From: Bacillus spizizenii TU-B-10
GTDB lineage: Bacteria > Bacillota > Bacilli > Bacillales > Bacillaceae
Direction: 5' to 3'
Length of the DNA: 64,000 nucleotides
NCBI RefSeq assembly: GCF_000227465.1
Contig: NC_016047.1
Coordinates: 3,762,857-3,826,856 of the forward strand
Shown: one piece after another, positions 1 through 14,668 of the stretch
Numbering within the stretch: the stretch's first letter is position 1
Layout: the number at the start of each line of letters is the position of its first letter
Program-made: the position numbers and the translations under genes
The notes under the pieces: generated by a model
Told to the model about the DNA's origin: nothing
Databases searched by the model: none
What the model saw: the letters and a program-made list of their open reading frames with translations, nothing else

Positions 1-347
1 TTGAGGAAGCTTTGCTCGTTAAAGCTTTGGAAGCCGTATACGTTACGGATGGATTCACAAGATTGAACCTTTCCGGAATTTTTATTGTTTCCTTCTGAAC
101 CAAACACACTCATTTTCACCTGAGTTCCTTCCGGCAGTGAGCTTGCAAACTTAGAAATTTCTTTTTTAGCCGAATTAAATTTAGATACACCGTCTATTCT
201 TTTCGCCATACTTCCGCTGGCATCAAGCAAGACTGCAACGTTTGCCGGAGCTTCAGCCTCCGGTTCTTTCTTTTCAGCCGCAAAAGCAGGTGAAGTTAAT
301 CCAAATAGCAATCCTGTCATCATGATCAGTGAAAATCTTTTCTTCAT
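1..347 (-). CDS. ywmC: Secreted VWA-domain protein, YwmC/YwmD family (3' part missing)
   Basis: The reading frame starts with ATG at 347, preceded by an AAGGGG SD, and runs off the left edge, so only about 115 N-terminal residues are visible. It opens with a signal peptide (MKKR, hydrophobic core, cleavage probable after AFA). After an acidic, Pro/Ala-rich linker comes the MIDAS motif of a von Willebrand factor A domain, LLDASGSMAKR, which in this fold binds a divalent metal. The protein is therefore probably exported and binds a partner or matrix. No enzymatic role is known to me. Position beside spoIID favours ywmC over its paralogue ywmD; this is from remembered gene order. Confidence 0.75.
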   Translation of the reverse strand, partial: MKKRFSLIMMTGLLFGLTSPAFAAEKKEPEAEAPANVAVLLDASGSMAKRIDGVSKFNSAKKEISKFASSLPEGTQVKMSVFGSEGNNKNSGKVQSCESIRNVYGFQSFNEQSFL

Positions 348-412
348 GTTCGTACCCCTTTACAAGTTTGTTTCTGCGTGCAGATGTTCAACGCTGAACA
401 TAACTTATCGTA

Positions 413-579
413 ATCGACAAAAACAGAGAAATAAATAGGGCGGGCTTCCCCATTGCTGTTGTTTACTTTTGCATAGAAACCTTTATTTTTATTAGTGATT
501 TCCGCCTAACACTACTATGAAAAAAGAAGATTGTCGGCCTTTCGGCTTTCGTTATATGAGTCTGTCGAAGTCTGTCGAT
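413..579. promoter_or_regulatory. Possible Spo0A boxes upstream of ywmC
   Basis: The 386-nt gap between ywmC and spoIID contains TGTCGAA at 563-569 and TGTCGAT at 573-579, 10 bp apart on the + strand, and TGTCGAT at 413-419 on the - strand. These match or nearly match the Spo0A box TGTCGAA. Nothing else coding is visible in the gap. Binding is inferred from the motif only. Confidence 0.3.
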
Positions 580-706
580 ACATGTGGATTACTTTACCAC
601 AATCTCAAAGTCATAAATCAGGAAAAAGGGCCTTGTCGCTCTAAAGACTGTCAGGAGCTTCTCTAAACAGTTTTAACCGCTCTTAGATAAAAGACATTCA
701 GGAACA

Positions 707-734
707 GAAAAAGACGCTCATTGAGCGTCTTTTT
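707..734 (-). terminator. spoIID terminator
   Basis: The inverted repeat AAGACGCTCA/TGAGCGTCTT is flanked by A and T runs. It lies directly after the spoIID stop codon and would also work on the other strand. Confidence 0.85.
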
Positions 735-1765
735 TACTTCTTCGCCATATATTTATTCAAAAACGAATCTGCGTCTGAAATTTGTGTGCCTTGATAATAA
801 TACTTCACAATTTGATCAACCGTTTTGCCTTCTTTCGCCATAAAATTCGCGCCATATTGGCTCATCCCGACACCGTGGCCAAATCCTTTCGTCGTGACTG
901 TAATCGTGTCTCCGTTTCGCTCCCATACAAAATCGGCTGAATTGAGGCCCAGCTTTTCACGGATGTCTCTACCTTTCAGCGTCTTGCCGTTAATAACGGC
1001 TGTTGCGACCTGGTGGCCCGGCGTCTCTCCGGTAATCTTTCCGACTGTGCCAGACCCATCCAGCTTGACGCCAAGCTTTTGCTCAAATTCTGAGGCTGTA
1101 AAGGTTTTCGTTGCCTTATATTTCGGAGACTTTTTATCCCATGAGCTTTTGACACTTTTTAAATATGGGATGGCACTTGTCCAATAGGCTTCTGCGTTTT
1201 CAGTGTAGCCGTTGCTTGTGGAGAAAAAAGAGGCTTCAATCGGCTGGTTGTTGTACGTTAAAATTCTGCCTTGTGTGCTGGCTACCGCATCTGTGATTTT
1301 CTTCAGTTTTCCCTCATAGCTCGCGCCCCACTGTTTTTTCAGCTCCGCTTTGCTTTTATACACCTGGAACATCTGTGTATCATCCACCAGCGAGCCTTTA
1401 GGAGCCTCCACTGCTGAATTTGAGACCATCAGTCTGACAATAAACGTTCTGGCGGCGAGAGCCTGAGCTTTCAGCGCTTCAGATTCAAAGGTTGCCGGCA
1501 TTTCGGAGGCGACGACTCCAATGACATACTCTTCAAGCGGAATGTCTTCTACGGATTGATTTGCGGTTCGATAGACGGGAATAGAAACAGGCGATGCTTT
1601 CAACGTTTCCGCTCCTTTTGATGCTGGTTTCGTGCTGACTGCTGTCTTTCCTGATTCTACGCTGGCCCCCGCTTCTTTGTTATGCTGGAACGGAATGACC
1701 AAGAGTGTGGGAATCAAGAGAATCAATGCACATAGTACAGATAGTGTGATTACGAATTGTTTCAT
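734..1765 (-). CDS. spoIID: Stage II sporulation protein D, peptidoglycan lytic transglycosylase
   Basis: SpoIID cleaves glycan strands of septal peptidoglycan during engulfment, acting with SpoIIM and SpoIIP in the mother cell. The 343-residue protein has one N-terminal membrane anchor (about residues 5-25), a low-complexity linker to about residue 60, then the SpoIID/LytB domain. The catalytic glutamate expected at position 88 is present in the ASEMP motif. The C-terminal part holds the conserved GHGVGMSQYG motif. The length equals that of the B. subtilis protein. A sigma-E-like promoter lies 40-65 nt upstream, and a strong terminator follows, so it is probably monocistronic. Confidence 0.97.
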   Translation of the reverse strand: MKQFVITLSVLCALILLIPTLLVIPFQHNKEAGASVESGKTAVSTKPASKGAETLKASPVSIPVYRTANQSVEDIPLEEYVIGVVASEMPATFESEALKAQALAARTFIVRLMVSNSAVEAPKGSLVDDTQMFQVYKSKAELKKQWGASYEGKLKKITDAVASTQGRILTYNNQPIEASFFSTSNGYTENAEAYWTSAIPYLKSVKSSWDKKSPKYKATKTFTASEFEQKLGVKLDGSGTVGKITGETPGHQVATAVINGKTLKGRDIREKLGLNSADFVWERNGDTITVTTKGFGHGVGMSQYGANFMAKEGKTVDQIVKYYYQGTQISDADSFLNKYMAKK

Positions 1766-1802
1766 ATTCAGCTGCCTCCTGCTCGGGATTCGACTCTAGT
1801 CT

Positions 1803-1831
1803 AGTCTATGGGCAGGGACAAGCTAATATGA
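1803..1831 (-). promoter_or_regulatory. Sigma-E promoter of spoIID
   Basis: On the minus strand a -35-like TCATATT is followed after 14 nt by CATAGACT. This fits the mother-cell sigma-E pattern (ATATT, then CATACA-T), and spoIID is a classic sigma-E gene. Confidence 0.7.
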
Positions 1832-1909
1832 CTCTCGTTTTGGACAGAAACTTTATTTGTCATTTACGTATTCTTTTTTGCTATTTTGCGCATAATGATG
1901 ATAATACAC

Positions 1910-1948
1910 AAAAAATAAAAAACCAGTATGCCAGAATGACATACTGAT
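1910..1948 (-). terminator. murAA terminator
   Basis: The stem CAGTATG/CATACTG downstream of the murAA stop is followed on the minus strand by a long T-rich run. Confidence 0.8.
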
Positions 1949-1960
1949 TTTTAGGTAAGT

Positions 1961-3271
1961 TTATGCGTTTAAGTCAGAAACGACTTCTTTGTTCTCTTGC
2001 TCAGAAGCAGACTCATCATATACACGTTCGATGTCTGCGCCAATAGCTGCAAGCTTCTTATGGAAATCAACGTAACCACGGTCTAAGTGCTTCAGTTCAG
2101 TAACACGTGTATGACCTTCAGCCACTAACCCCGCAAGAATCAGCGCTGCACCTGCACGCAAGTCAGTCGCTGCAACTTCAGCTCCCTGAAGCTGTACAGG
2201 GCCATTAATGATGACAGAACGTCCTTCAATCTTGATATCGCCATTCATACGGCGGAATTCTTCCGCATGCATAAAACGGTTTTCAAAAACAGTTTCTGTA
2301 ATCATGCTTGTGCCGCTTGCACGAAGCAGAAGCGCCATCATTTGTGACTGCATATCAGTCGGGAAGCCCGGGTGAGGCATTGTTTTAATGTCGATCGGTT
2401 TGAGTTCTTTCGGGCCGATGACACGAAGGCCTTCACCTTCATCCTTAATCGTTACACCCATCTCTTCCATTTTGGCAATTAAAGAAGTGAGATGTTCAGG
2501 AACCGCTCCTTTAACTAATACGTTTCCTTCAGTGATTGCAGCAGCAACCATAAATGTGCCCGCTTCAATGCGGTCAGGAATAATATGATGTTTTACACCG
2601 TGAAGCTTTTCGACTCCTTCAATTTTGATGGTGCCGGTGCCAGCTCCGCGGATTTTTCCGCCCATGCCGTTGATATAGTTTGCTAAATCAACGATTTCGG
2701 GTTCTTTCGCCACGTTCTCCAGCGTTGTTGTTCCTTCAGCTAGAGCGGCTGCCATAATCAGGTTCTCTGTAGCTCCTACACTTGGGAAGTCCAGATAGAT
2801 TTTTGCGCCTTGCAGACGGCCTTTTACTTCAGCTTCGATGAAGCCATTGCCGACTTTGATTTCTGCGCCCATTGCTTCAAAACCTTTTAAATGCTGATCG
2901 ATCGGTCTGGAACCAATTGCGCATCCGCCTGGAAGCGCAACTCTTGCATGACCAGTACGCGCAAGAAGCGGCCCCATGACAAGCACGGACGCACGCATTT
3001 TACGTACATATTCAAAAGGTGCTTCAGTTTGCAAAGCGTATGAAGCATTTACAGTCACTTCATTATTTTCAAAATGCACATCTGCTCCTAAATGACGCAA
3101 CACTTCGTTAATTGTATATACATCGGAGAGCGTAGGTACATCACAAATTACGCTTTTTTCTTCACTTGCTAATAAAGATGCAGCGATAACAGGTAAAACG
3201 GCATTTTTAGCGCCTTCAACTTTGACTGTGCCGTTTAACTTTCGACCGCCGCGGACGATGATTTTTTCCAA
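1961..3271 (-). CDS. murAA: UDP-N-acetylglucosamine 1-carboxyvinyltransferase (MurAA)
   Basis: This enzyme transfers enolpyruvate from PEP to UDP-GlcNAc, the first committed cytoplasmic step of peptidoglycan synthesis and the fosfomycin target. The 436-residue protein shows the two-domain EPT fold. Lys22-Asn23 bind substrate, and the catalytic Cys117 lies in [13 protein letters not shown] paralogue, murAB, is 27 kb away in this window. The acidic, Glu-rich C-terminal tail after about residue 418 is a feature of the AA form. MurAA is the essential form in B. subtilis, and its level is controlled by ClpCP proteolysis (established knowledge, not visible here). Confidence 0.97.
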   Translation of the reverse strand: MEKIIVRGGRKLNGTVKVEGAKNAVLPVIAASLLASEEKSVICDVPTLSDVYTINEVLRHLGADVHFENNEVTVNASYALQTEAPFEYVRKMRASVLVMGPLLARTGHARVALPGGCAIGSRPIDQHLKGFEAMGAEIKVGNGFIEAEVKGRLQGAKIYLDFPSVGATENLIMAAALAEGTTTLENVAKEPEIVDLANYINGMGGKIRGAGTGTIKIEGVEKLHGVKHHIIPDRIEAGTFMVAAAITEGNVLVKGAVPEHLTSLIAKMEEMGVTIKDEGEGLRVIGPKELKPIDIKTMPHPGFPTDMQSQMMALLLRASGTSMITETVFENRFMHAEEFRRMNGDIKIEGRSVIINGPVQLQGAEVAATDLRAGAALILAGLVAEGHTRVTELKHLDRGYVDFHKKLAAIGADIERVYDESASEQENKEVVSDLNA

Positions 3272-3304
3272 GGTATTCCCCTCCGCGTCCCTAAATTCTC
3301 TATA

Positions 3305-4045
3305 TTAATATTCAGTCGTAACGATTGGTGTGCCAACCGTAACGGTATGTTTTCCGCCCATTCCTGCACTTCTAAGTGCAATTTGCAAATTCATTTTATG
3401 TTTCGAGGTCATGATGTACTCTTTCCACTCATCTGTAAACGCAGAAATAGAAACGAAATTTGGCTCAACTACATGTTCAACAGATCTTGCTTGAAATTCA
3501 TTTAATAACTGATTTGCTTTTTTTTGCAAAACAATATTCATATTATCATCTAAATGACCATTTAGACAAGTAAAAACAACTACTTTTTCTTGGAATATCC
3601 CGAGTGTCTCCCGTTCAAACTGTTCATATGTATCATTCCAGCTATCCGGTGTCTTAAGACTCATTTGCTCATATAGTAAATACGAAGTTGGGTTGTGTTT
3701 TTTGAGGGTTGTGACAAGCTGTAGTCTAAAAGAAGTGTGATTTTTTTTGTCAGTATACGTTCCAACTGCCTTTACGATTTTATCTTCCTGTGCAATCGCC
3801 CAATCATATTGACGATACTCTGATTTTAAACGTTGCACTTTTTGATAAAATTCTTTTTCGGTCAGTGACATGTTTTGTTTTGCATGCAATGCCCACTTAT
3901 CTATTGACACATCTTGGCGTTCCATCCCCTCTGCCATTTGTGCTAACGGCGTTAACTCACTCGCATGAATGGTATGGAAAACAGCAATGACGAAGCTTAA
4001 CATTACGGATATGATAATGGCGTGGCTTACTTGTTTTTTCTTCAT
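3305..4045 (-). CDS. ywmB: YwmB-family protein with N-terminal membrane segment
   Basis: The protein is 246 residues with an N-terminal hydrophobic segment (about 10-27) after a KKK motif, so it is probably a signal-anchored or exported protein. The rest is soluble and matches the YwmB family, whose structure has a TATA-box-binding-protein-like fold but no known activity. Two in-frame ATGs (4051 and 4045) sit 4 and 10 nt after an AGGGGG SD. I chose the inner one because it gives the length I remember for 168. It lies upstream of murAA in the same direction with a 33-nt gap, so the two are probably cotranscribed. Confidence 0.85.
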   Translation of the reverse strand: MKKKQVSHAIIISVMLSFVIAVFHTIHASELTPLAQMAEGMERQDVSIDKWALHAKQNMSLTEKEFYQKVQRLKSEYRQYDWAIAQEDKIVKAVGTYTDKKNHTSFRLQLVTTLKKHNPTSYLLYEQMSLKTPDSWNDTYEQFERETLGIFQEKVVVFTCLNGHLDDNMNIVLQKKANQLLNEFQARSVEHVVEPNFVSISAFTDEWKEYIMTSKHKMNLQIALRSAGMGGKHTVTVGTPIVTTEY

Positions 4046-4179
4046 GTTCATCTCTCCCCCTTATCCCCAGTTTTACCGGAGGCAAGAGGCGCCATACGTA
4101 AAAATCTTCGTCAAAACTCGCGTTATATGCTTCAACCCGCTTCCCAAACCATTCCCGTGATTATAATGTTCAAAACCTA

Positions 4180-4410
4180 TTAAAATAGGTAGGGAAGCTG
4201 CTGTGAATAATTGAGATAATCTAAAAAGAAATTCGCAACAGTCGTTCCAATAGCGATTGTCAGTAAAATCATCAGGAGTCTTGCCTGCACGACTTTGCCT
4301 TTTTTAATTAACGGATCGATATTGACGGCTTGCAACGCCCACCAAGTCACAGCTATAAAAATCAGATGAACGACAATACCAATTGCAGCCTGCTGTCCCA
4401 ATACACTCAT
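4180..4410 (-). CDS. ywzB: DUF1146 small membrane protein YwzB
   Basis: This is a 76-residue protein with two hydrophobic helices (about 7-27 and 44-64) separated by a basic loop (IKKGKVVQAR). Its length and sequence match YwzB of B. subtilis. It starts with ATG after an AGGAGTGG SD. It lies between ywmB and the divergent ywmA, upstream of murAA and downstream of nothing else on the same strand. No function is established. Conservation beside the murAA and atp loci in Bacillus suggests an envelope or energy role, which is only inference. Confidence 0.85.
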   Translation of the reverse strand: MSVLGQQAAIGIVVHLIFIAVTWWALQAVNIDPLIKKGKVVQARLLMILLTIAIGTTVANFFLDYLNYSQQLPYLF

Positions 4411-4587
4411 CTATTCCACTCCTTTCATCCTTTCTCCGCGTTTATACCCTTTCTTATTATATAAGAAGTACGGATAAAGATGATACATTTTATACAGAAC
4501 GGAATAATCAGCCAAATCTAGGGTTAATCCCCACTTAAAGTGCGATTCTTTTACATGATATACTTTATTGGAAAGGAGCTGGCAAAT

Positions 4588-5061
4588 GTGAATCATTCTT
4601 TTTTTCAGCCTGAAGAGCAATACGGTGAGAACCTGCCAATTTTTGAACAGGAATGGGAAGCAATTGCATTCTATTATGATTATAGACAGTCACAGATTGA
4701 AGAACTGAATGAATTGTGTCAGTTTTATAACATTTCTCTTACCTATACGAGAGAAAGCCTTGAAGAGCTTGAAAACCTTTATTTTCAAAGTATACAAGAG
4801 CTTTTGCTTGCTGATTGGAATCTTCCTATTGAAGAATTCGAGAAAATGATCAGTGTTTATCTTATAGATTGCGTGATTGCCCAACATGAAGATGCTGAAT
4901 GGATCGTAAAGCCTTACCCATACACAGACGGCGCTTATACAATGGGCTTTAGAAGACATCGCAAATCATGGCATACAATGAATTGCTGTGATCGTTTATA
5001 CTTGCAGCAAAAAGAGGATAAGCCGCTTCTGTCGCTGTTTGATTCTCTTGTGTGTTCATAA
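4588..5061 (+). CDS. ywmA: Hypothetical protein YwmA
   Basis: This gene is on the + strand among minus-strand neighbours. The start is the GTG at 4588, which follows an AAAGGAG SD by 9 nt; the longer upstream frame has no SD. The 157-residue product is acidic, soluble and helix-rich, with many aromatic residues and no membrane segment. I recognise no catalytic motif. It is convergent with atpC and shares a bidirectional terminator with it. It matches YwmA of B. subtilis in position. Function unknown. Confidence 0.75.
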   Translation: MNHSFFQPEEQYGENLPIFEQEWEAIAFYYDYRQSQIEELNELCQFYNISLTYTRESLEELENLYFQSIQELLLADWNLPIEEFEKMISVYLIDCVIAQHEDAEWIVKPYPYTDGAYTMGFRRHRKSWHTMNCCDRLYLQQKEDKPLLSLFDSLVCS

Positions 5062-5095
5062 AAAAATCCTTCTCATACATGAGAAGGATTTTTTC
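5061..5095. terminator. Bidirectional terminator ywmA/atpC
   Basis: The stem AATCCTTCTCAT/ATGAGAAGGATT is flanked by A and T runs between two convergent genes, so it can end both transcripts. Confidence 0.9.
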
Positions 5096-5506
<411 letters not shown>

Positions 5507-5517
5507 CTAGGACCAGA

Positions 5518-7849
<2,332 letters not shown>

Positions 7850-7904
7850 TCATCTGCGTAAAAAGAGAGAAAAAGAGAACCTTTTTCTCTCATCAGCATT
7901 CGAG

Positions 7905-9413
<1,509 letters not shown>

Positions 9414-9429
9414 TTAGGTTTCACCCCTT

Positions 9430-9975
9430 CTATCGATTTTCCCCGGCTAGTTGACGTTCAATGCGCTGAAGCTTTCCGCTTACGCTGCCGTCAAAAATCC
9501 GGTTACCAATGCGGACTTTAATGCCGCCTATTAAATCCGTCTGCACTTCATTTCTGATTCTCAGTGAAGCGACTCCGGCTTTTTTTGCAAACACTTGTGA
9601 TAATGATAAAATTTCTGCATCCGTCAGCGGTTTCACTGAATATACGGTCGCGTCTTCTATTTGACGAGCCTCATTTGCGAGTTTGATAAACTCATCTGTG
9701 AGCTCAGGCACAATCGCGGCACGATGGCGGTCAATCAAAAGAAAAATCGTATTGAGCACGGACTGCGACAAAGAGCCAAATGCATTTTGAATCAGCTCTT
9801 TTTTCTTCGCAGCCGGCACCTTCGGATGGTTTAACACGTCATTAAACGCTTTTTCATTTTGAAACACTTGTTTTACAACGGTTAGCTCTTCTTCAACTTG
9901 ATTCAGCTGAGCGGACTCATTGGCAATATCAAAAAGAGCTGACGCATATCGTTTAGAGACAGCTGATCCACTCAT
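9430..9975 (-). CDS. atpH: ATP synthase delta subunit (OSCP)
   Basis: The delta subunit links the peripheral stalk to the top of F1. The 181-residue protein has an all-helical N-domain (about 1-105, with [11 protein letters not shown]) and a C-domain with the [16 protein letters not shown] signature. Its ATG overlaps the atpF stop by 4 nt, consistent with translational coupling. It is the fifth gene of the operon. Confidence 0.97.
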   Translation of the reverse strand: MSGSAVSKRYASALFDIANESAQLNQVEEELTVVKQVFQNEKAFNDVLNHPKVPAAKKKELIQNAFGSLSQSVLNTIFLLIDRHRAAIVPELTDEFIKLANEARQIEDATVYSVKPLTDAEILSLSQVFAKKAGVASLRIRNEVQTDLIGGIKVRIGNRIFDGSVSGKLQRIERQLAGENR

Positions 9976-10484
9976 CGGCTTTCTCCTACCTCTTTAAGAT
10001 AGTCCTGGATCAATTTCTCTTGAGCTTGTTCATCCAGTTCTTTTTCGATCACTTTCGACGCAATCATGACAGAAAGAGACGCTACTTGCTCGCGGAGAGC
10101 AGAAACCGCCTGTTCTTTTTCCTTCACGATTTCAGTTCTTGCTGCTTCTTTCAGACGTTCAGATTCTGCACGTGCAGCCTGAATAATCTCTTCTTTTTGC
10201 TTATCTCCCAGTTTCTTTGCGTTTTCGATAAGAGTTTGGGATTCCTGTCTTGCTTCTTTTAAAAGAACGCGCTGCTCTTCAATCAGCTGCTGCGCTTCTT
10301 TATTTTTTTCTTCAGCAGACGTAATTTCTCCAGCGATGTGGTCTTCACGCTGTTTCATTATGTTTAATAGCGGCCCTAAAGCGTATTTCTTCAGAAGCGC
10401 TAATAAGATTAACATAGCTAACAGTTGGAACAGGATATCTCCGCCGTTAAACGAAAATCCTAGTTCAAGTGGTAATTGAGACAT
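9972..10484 (-). CDS. atpF: ATP synthase F0 subunit b
   Basis: Subunit b forms the peripheral stalk. The 170-residue protein has one N-terminal membrane helix (about 12-32, [10 protein letters not shown]) followed by a long charged coiled coil rich in Glu, Lys and Gln up to the C-terminus. It overlaps atpH by 4 nt. It is separated from the upstream atpE by 162 nt that contain a stem-loop, the largest internal gap of the operon. Confidence 0.97.
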   Translation of the reverse strand: MSQLPLELGFSFNGGDILFQLLAMLILLALLKKYALGPLLNIMKQREDHIAGEITSAEEKNKEAQQLIEEQRVLLKEARQESQTLIENAKKLGDKQKEEIIQAARAESERLKEAARTEIVKEKEQAVSALREQVASLSVMIASKVIEKELDEQAQEKLIQDYLKEVGESR

Positions 10485-10583
10485 CTACTACGGCAACTCC
10501 CTTCTGCAGGTTTTTCTTTGCTGATCCAGCAGCCGCACTTGTCTCTTTTCAGCCGGCAAGGCGGGATGCTTATCAGACATAAA

Positions 10584-10626
10584 GCAATGGCGAAGGTTCT
10601 CTTGGAATGATCTTCGCCATTTTTAG
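10584..10626 (-). promoter_or_regulatory. Stem-loop between atpE and atpF
   Basis: A perfect 10-bp inverted repeat (AATGGCGAAG at 10586-10595, CTTCGCCATT at 10612-10621) lies just after the atpE stop. It has no proper T-run on the minus strand. It is more likely an mRNA stability or processing element, or a leaky terminator favouring atpE, than a full terminator. Confidence 0.5.
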
Positions 10627-10646
10627 TTCATATAAGGCTTTTATGC

Positions 10647-10874
<228 letters not shown>

Positions 10875-10904
10875 TTAAAATGTTATCCGTTTGGATATAA
10901 TGTT

Positions 10905-12030
<1,126 letters not shown>

Positions 12031-12033
12031 CAA

Positions 12034-12284
12034 TTATCTGTCTCCTGATGAAAAAATAATGTATAGCTTAGATACGGCATAAATCAGCGGTTAACCCTAG
12101 TAGAAGACCTTTTTTGACCGGCAAAACGGGCCTGTTCGAAAAAATCATTCATCCGCAAGCCTTGCAAGGATGCTGTTTCATTCGCTTAAATAAATCCTCA
12201 TAATACGGGTTTACTGAGAGGATTTACATTGAGGATGAGGACTATAATGAAAGCTATGAAAACCTTCTCATAATACCCTCGTTT
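12034..12284 (-). other. Long leader of the atp operon
   Basis: About 250 nt separate the predicted start site from atpI, with no gene. It contains an inverted repeat AAATCCTC (12192-12199)/GAGGATTT (12218-12225) and a smaller CATCC/GGATG repeat near 12160. No known riboswitch is recognisable. Confidence 0.45.
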
Positions 12285-12312
12285 AGCATACAATAGCCCC
12301 TAACATGTGTCA
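12285..12312 (-). promoter_or_regulatory. Sigma-A promoter of the atp operon
   Basis: On the minus strand a perfect TTGACA (12307-12312) is followed after 17 nt by TATGCT (12285-12290). It is the only strong promoter visible upstream of atpI. Confidence 0.8.
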
Positions 12313-12418
12313 ATCTGTTTAAAGTTAAAAAACTTTTTATACTGTACGCCTCCACAGAATGTTCACATTTTCACCTATAATTGTATACAAATTGACCGAA
12401 TAGCAAATAACTGGATAA

Positions 12419-12452
12419 AAAAAGAAAACCCTTTTTGGGGGTTTTCTTTTTT
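12419..12452 (-). terminator. upp terminator
   Basis: The stem GAAAACCCC/GGGTTTTC is followed by a T-run on the minus strand, right after the upp stop codon. Confidence 0.85.
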
Positions 12453-13081
12453 TATTTTGTTCCAAACATACGGTCTCCCGCGTCTCCGAGACCTGGAACA
12501 ATATAACCTTTTTCATTTAGTTTTTCATCAAGTGCCGCGATGTAAATATCCACGTCTGAATGATGCTTCTGCAATTCTTCCACACCCTCCGGTGCCGCTA
12601 CAAGACACATGAAACGAATATTTTTCGCACCGCGCTTTTTGAGGCTGTGAATAGCTTCAACTGCGGAACCGCCTGTGGCCAGCATCGGGTCAACCACGAT
12701 GAATTCACGCTCTTCCACGTCAGAAGGAAGCTTGACATAGTATTCCACGGGTTTTAAGGTTTCAGGATCACGGTACAGGCCGACATGTCCCACTTTTGCT
12801 GCAGGAATCAGTTTTAAGATACCGTCAACCATTCCCAATCCCGCTCTGAGGATAGGAACCACTCCAAGTTTTTTCCCTGAGATGACTTTCGATTTCGCAG
12901 CCTGAACCGGTGTATTGATATCCACTTCTTCTAAAGGAAGATCGCGGGTAATTTCAAACGCCATAAGAGTGGCTACTTCGTCTACAAGCTCTCTAAAATC
13001 CTTCGTACCTGTATTTTCATTCCGTATATATGTCAGCTTGTGCTGAATTAAAGGATGATCAAATACATAAACCTTTCCCAT
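12452..13081 (-). CDS. upp: Uracil phosphoribosyltransferase
   Basis: Upp salvages uracil with PRPP to give UMP. The 209-residue protein shows the PRPP-binding motif [11 protein letters not shown] at about 130-140 and the C-terminal uracil-binding region [13 protein letters not shown]. Length is that of the family. It stands alone between the glyA terminator and its own terminator, upstream of the atp promoter. Confidence 0.97.
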
Positions 13082-13174
13082 ACTGTGTTTCAGCTCCTTT
13101 TTTATTGTCCCATCAACAATTACACACTTCTATTGATTCTACAAAAAAAGACATGGAGTTTCAAGAACATCGTC

Positions 13175-13210
13175 AAAAAACCCGCCGGGCATTGGCCCGA
13201 GCGGGTTTTA
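13175..13210 (-). terminator. glyA terminator
   Basis: The stem AACCCGC.CGGGC/GCCCGAGCGGGTT is followed by a T-run on the minus strand directly after glyA. Confidence 0.9.
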
Positions 13211-13215
13211 GGATC

Positions 13216-14463
13216 TTAGTAATCTAATTCTTTATATAGAGGAAATTTGTCAGTCAGAGCAGCTACACGCTGTCTCGCTTCTTCTAGTTTTCCTTCATCT
13301 TCGTGGTTTTTCAATGCAAGCCCAATGATGGCACCGACTTCATCCAATGCGTCTCCGTCAAAACCGCGGCTTGTCACAGCAGCTGTACCAAGACGGATAC
13401 CGCTTGTTACGAAAGGTTTTTCCGGATCGTATGGGATTGCGTTTTTGTTAGACGTAATACCGATTTCATCAAGCACGTGCTCCGCAACCTTACCAGTCAG
13501 TCCGAGAGAACGAAGGTCAACAAGGATAAGGTGGTTGTCAGTTCCGCCTGAAACGAGCTGGATGTCCTCTTTCGTTAACGCTTCAGCCAAGCGTTTTGCA
13601 TTTGAAATAACGTTTTGTGCATATGTTTTGAAATCGTCCTGCAATACTTCGCCGAATGAAACTGCTTTTGCGGCAATAACGTGCATCAGCGGGCCGCCTT
13701 GAATTCCAGGGAAGATTGATTTATCAATTTTCTTGCCGAACTCTTCACGGCAAAGGATCATACCGCCGCGAGGTCCGCGAAGTGTTTTATGTGTTGTTGT
13801 TGTCACGAAATCAGCGTAAGGAACCGGGTTCGGATGAAGGCCTGCCGCAACAAGTCCTGCGATATGCGCCATATCCACCATGAAGTAAGCGCCGACTTCA
13901 TCAGCAATTTCACGGAATTTTTTAAAGTCGATTGTACGAGGATACGCACTTGCTCCTGCTACGATAAGCTTCGGCTTATGAGCGAGGGCTTTTTCACGCA
14001 CGTCATCGTAATCAATATATTGAGTTTCTTTATCTACGCCGTACTCAACAAAGTTATATTGAACACCGCTGAAGTTGACTGGACTTCCGTGTGTTAAATG
14101 GCCGCCGTGGGAGAGGTTCATCCCAAGTACAGTATCGCCTTGCTCCAAAATCGTGAAGTACACTGCCATGTTTGCTTGTGCGCCTGAATGCGGCTGAACG
14201 TTTACATGCTCCGCTCCAAAGATCTCCTTCGCGCGGTCACGAGCGATATCTTCAACGACATCGACGTGCTCACATCCGCCATAGTAGCGTTTGCCCGGAT
14301 ATCCCTCAGCGTATTTATTTGTCAAAACAGATCCTTGTGCTTCCATAACCGCTTCACTTACAAAGTTCTCAGAAGCAATCAATTCGATCTTAGTCTGTTG
14401 GCGTTCACGCTCATTTTTAATGGCGTTAAACACTTGTTCGTCTTGCGCAGGTAAATGTTTCAT
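13216..14463 (-). CDS. glyA: Serine hydroxymethyltransferase
   Basis: GlyA interconverts serine and glycine and loads one-carbon units onto tetrahydrofolate, feeding purine and thymidylate synthesis. The 415-residue protein shows the PLP-binding Lys226 in [14 protein letters not shown] and the N-terminal SENFVS motif. Start: ATG at 14463 after an AGGAGA SD. It has its own sigma-A promoter and an upstream PurR-box pair, consistent with its place in the B. subtilis PurR regulon, and its own terminator. Confidence 0.98.
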   Translation of the reverse strand: MKHLPAQDEQVFNAIKNERERQQTKIELIASENFVSEAVMEAQGSVLTNKYAEGYPGKRYYGGCEHVDVVEDIARDRAKEIFGAEHVNVQPHSGAQANMAVYFTILEQGDTVLGMNLSHGGHLTHGSPVNFSGVQYNFVEYGVDKETQYIDYDDVREKALAHKPKLIVAGASAYPRTIDFKKFREIADEVGAYFMVDMAHIAGLVAAGLHPNPVPYADFVTTTTHKTLRGPRGGMILCREEFGKKIDKSIFPGIQGGPLMHVIAAKAVSFGEVLQDDFKTYAQNVISNAKRLAEALTKEDIQLVSGGTDNHLILVDLRSLGLTGKVAEHVLDEIGITSNKNAIPYDPEKPFVTSGIRLGTAAVTSRGFDGDALDEVGAIIGLALKNHEDEGKLEEARQRVAALTDKFPLYKELDY

Positions 14464-14513
14464 CAGCGAGATCCTCTCCTATCCGTATCCTGTTCTTTGT
14501 TTTTACCACCACT

Positions 14514-14543
14514 ATTGTACATGGTTTTTTAGGCCAATGTAAA
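14514..14543 (-). promoter_or_regulatory. Sigma-A promoter of glyA
   Basis: On the minus strand TTTACA (14538-14543) is followed after 18 nt by TACAAT (14514-14519). It lies about 50 nt upstream of the glyA start codon. Confidence 0.65.
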
Positions 14544-14577
14544 AGATTATTTTTAAAAAATCAAAACTTTTATTGGT

Positions 14578-14622
14578 AAAAACGAATATTAATAACTTAA
14601 ATTTAAGTTAAAGTTCGGAATT
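14578..14622 (-). promoter_or_regulatory. PurR boxes with a palindrome between them (glyA)
   Basis: On the minus strand AATTCCGAACTTT (14610-14622) matches the PurBox AWWWCCGAACWWT fully. On the + strand 14578-14590 carries a weaker copy with two core mismatches, in the opposite orientation as PurR requires. Between them, 14593-14610 is an 18-bp perfect palindrome (TAACTTAAATTTAAGTTA). Confidence 0.65.
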
Positions 14623-14640
14623 TATTTTCTTCCTTAAAAC

Positions 14641-14668
14641 AAAAGAAAAGACTGGCATGCAGTCCTTT
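14641..14668 (-). terminator. ywlG terminator
   Basis: The stem AGGACTG/CAGTCTT with TTTTCTTTTG on the minus strand starts at the ywlG stop codon. Confidence 0.7.

Noticed and set aside
825-1187. 120-codon frame on the + strand
   Set aside because: It lies entirely opposite spoIID, has no SD and has no family resemblance; spoIID is certain.
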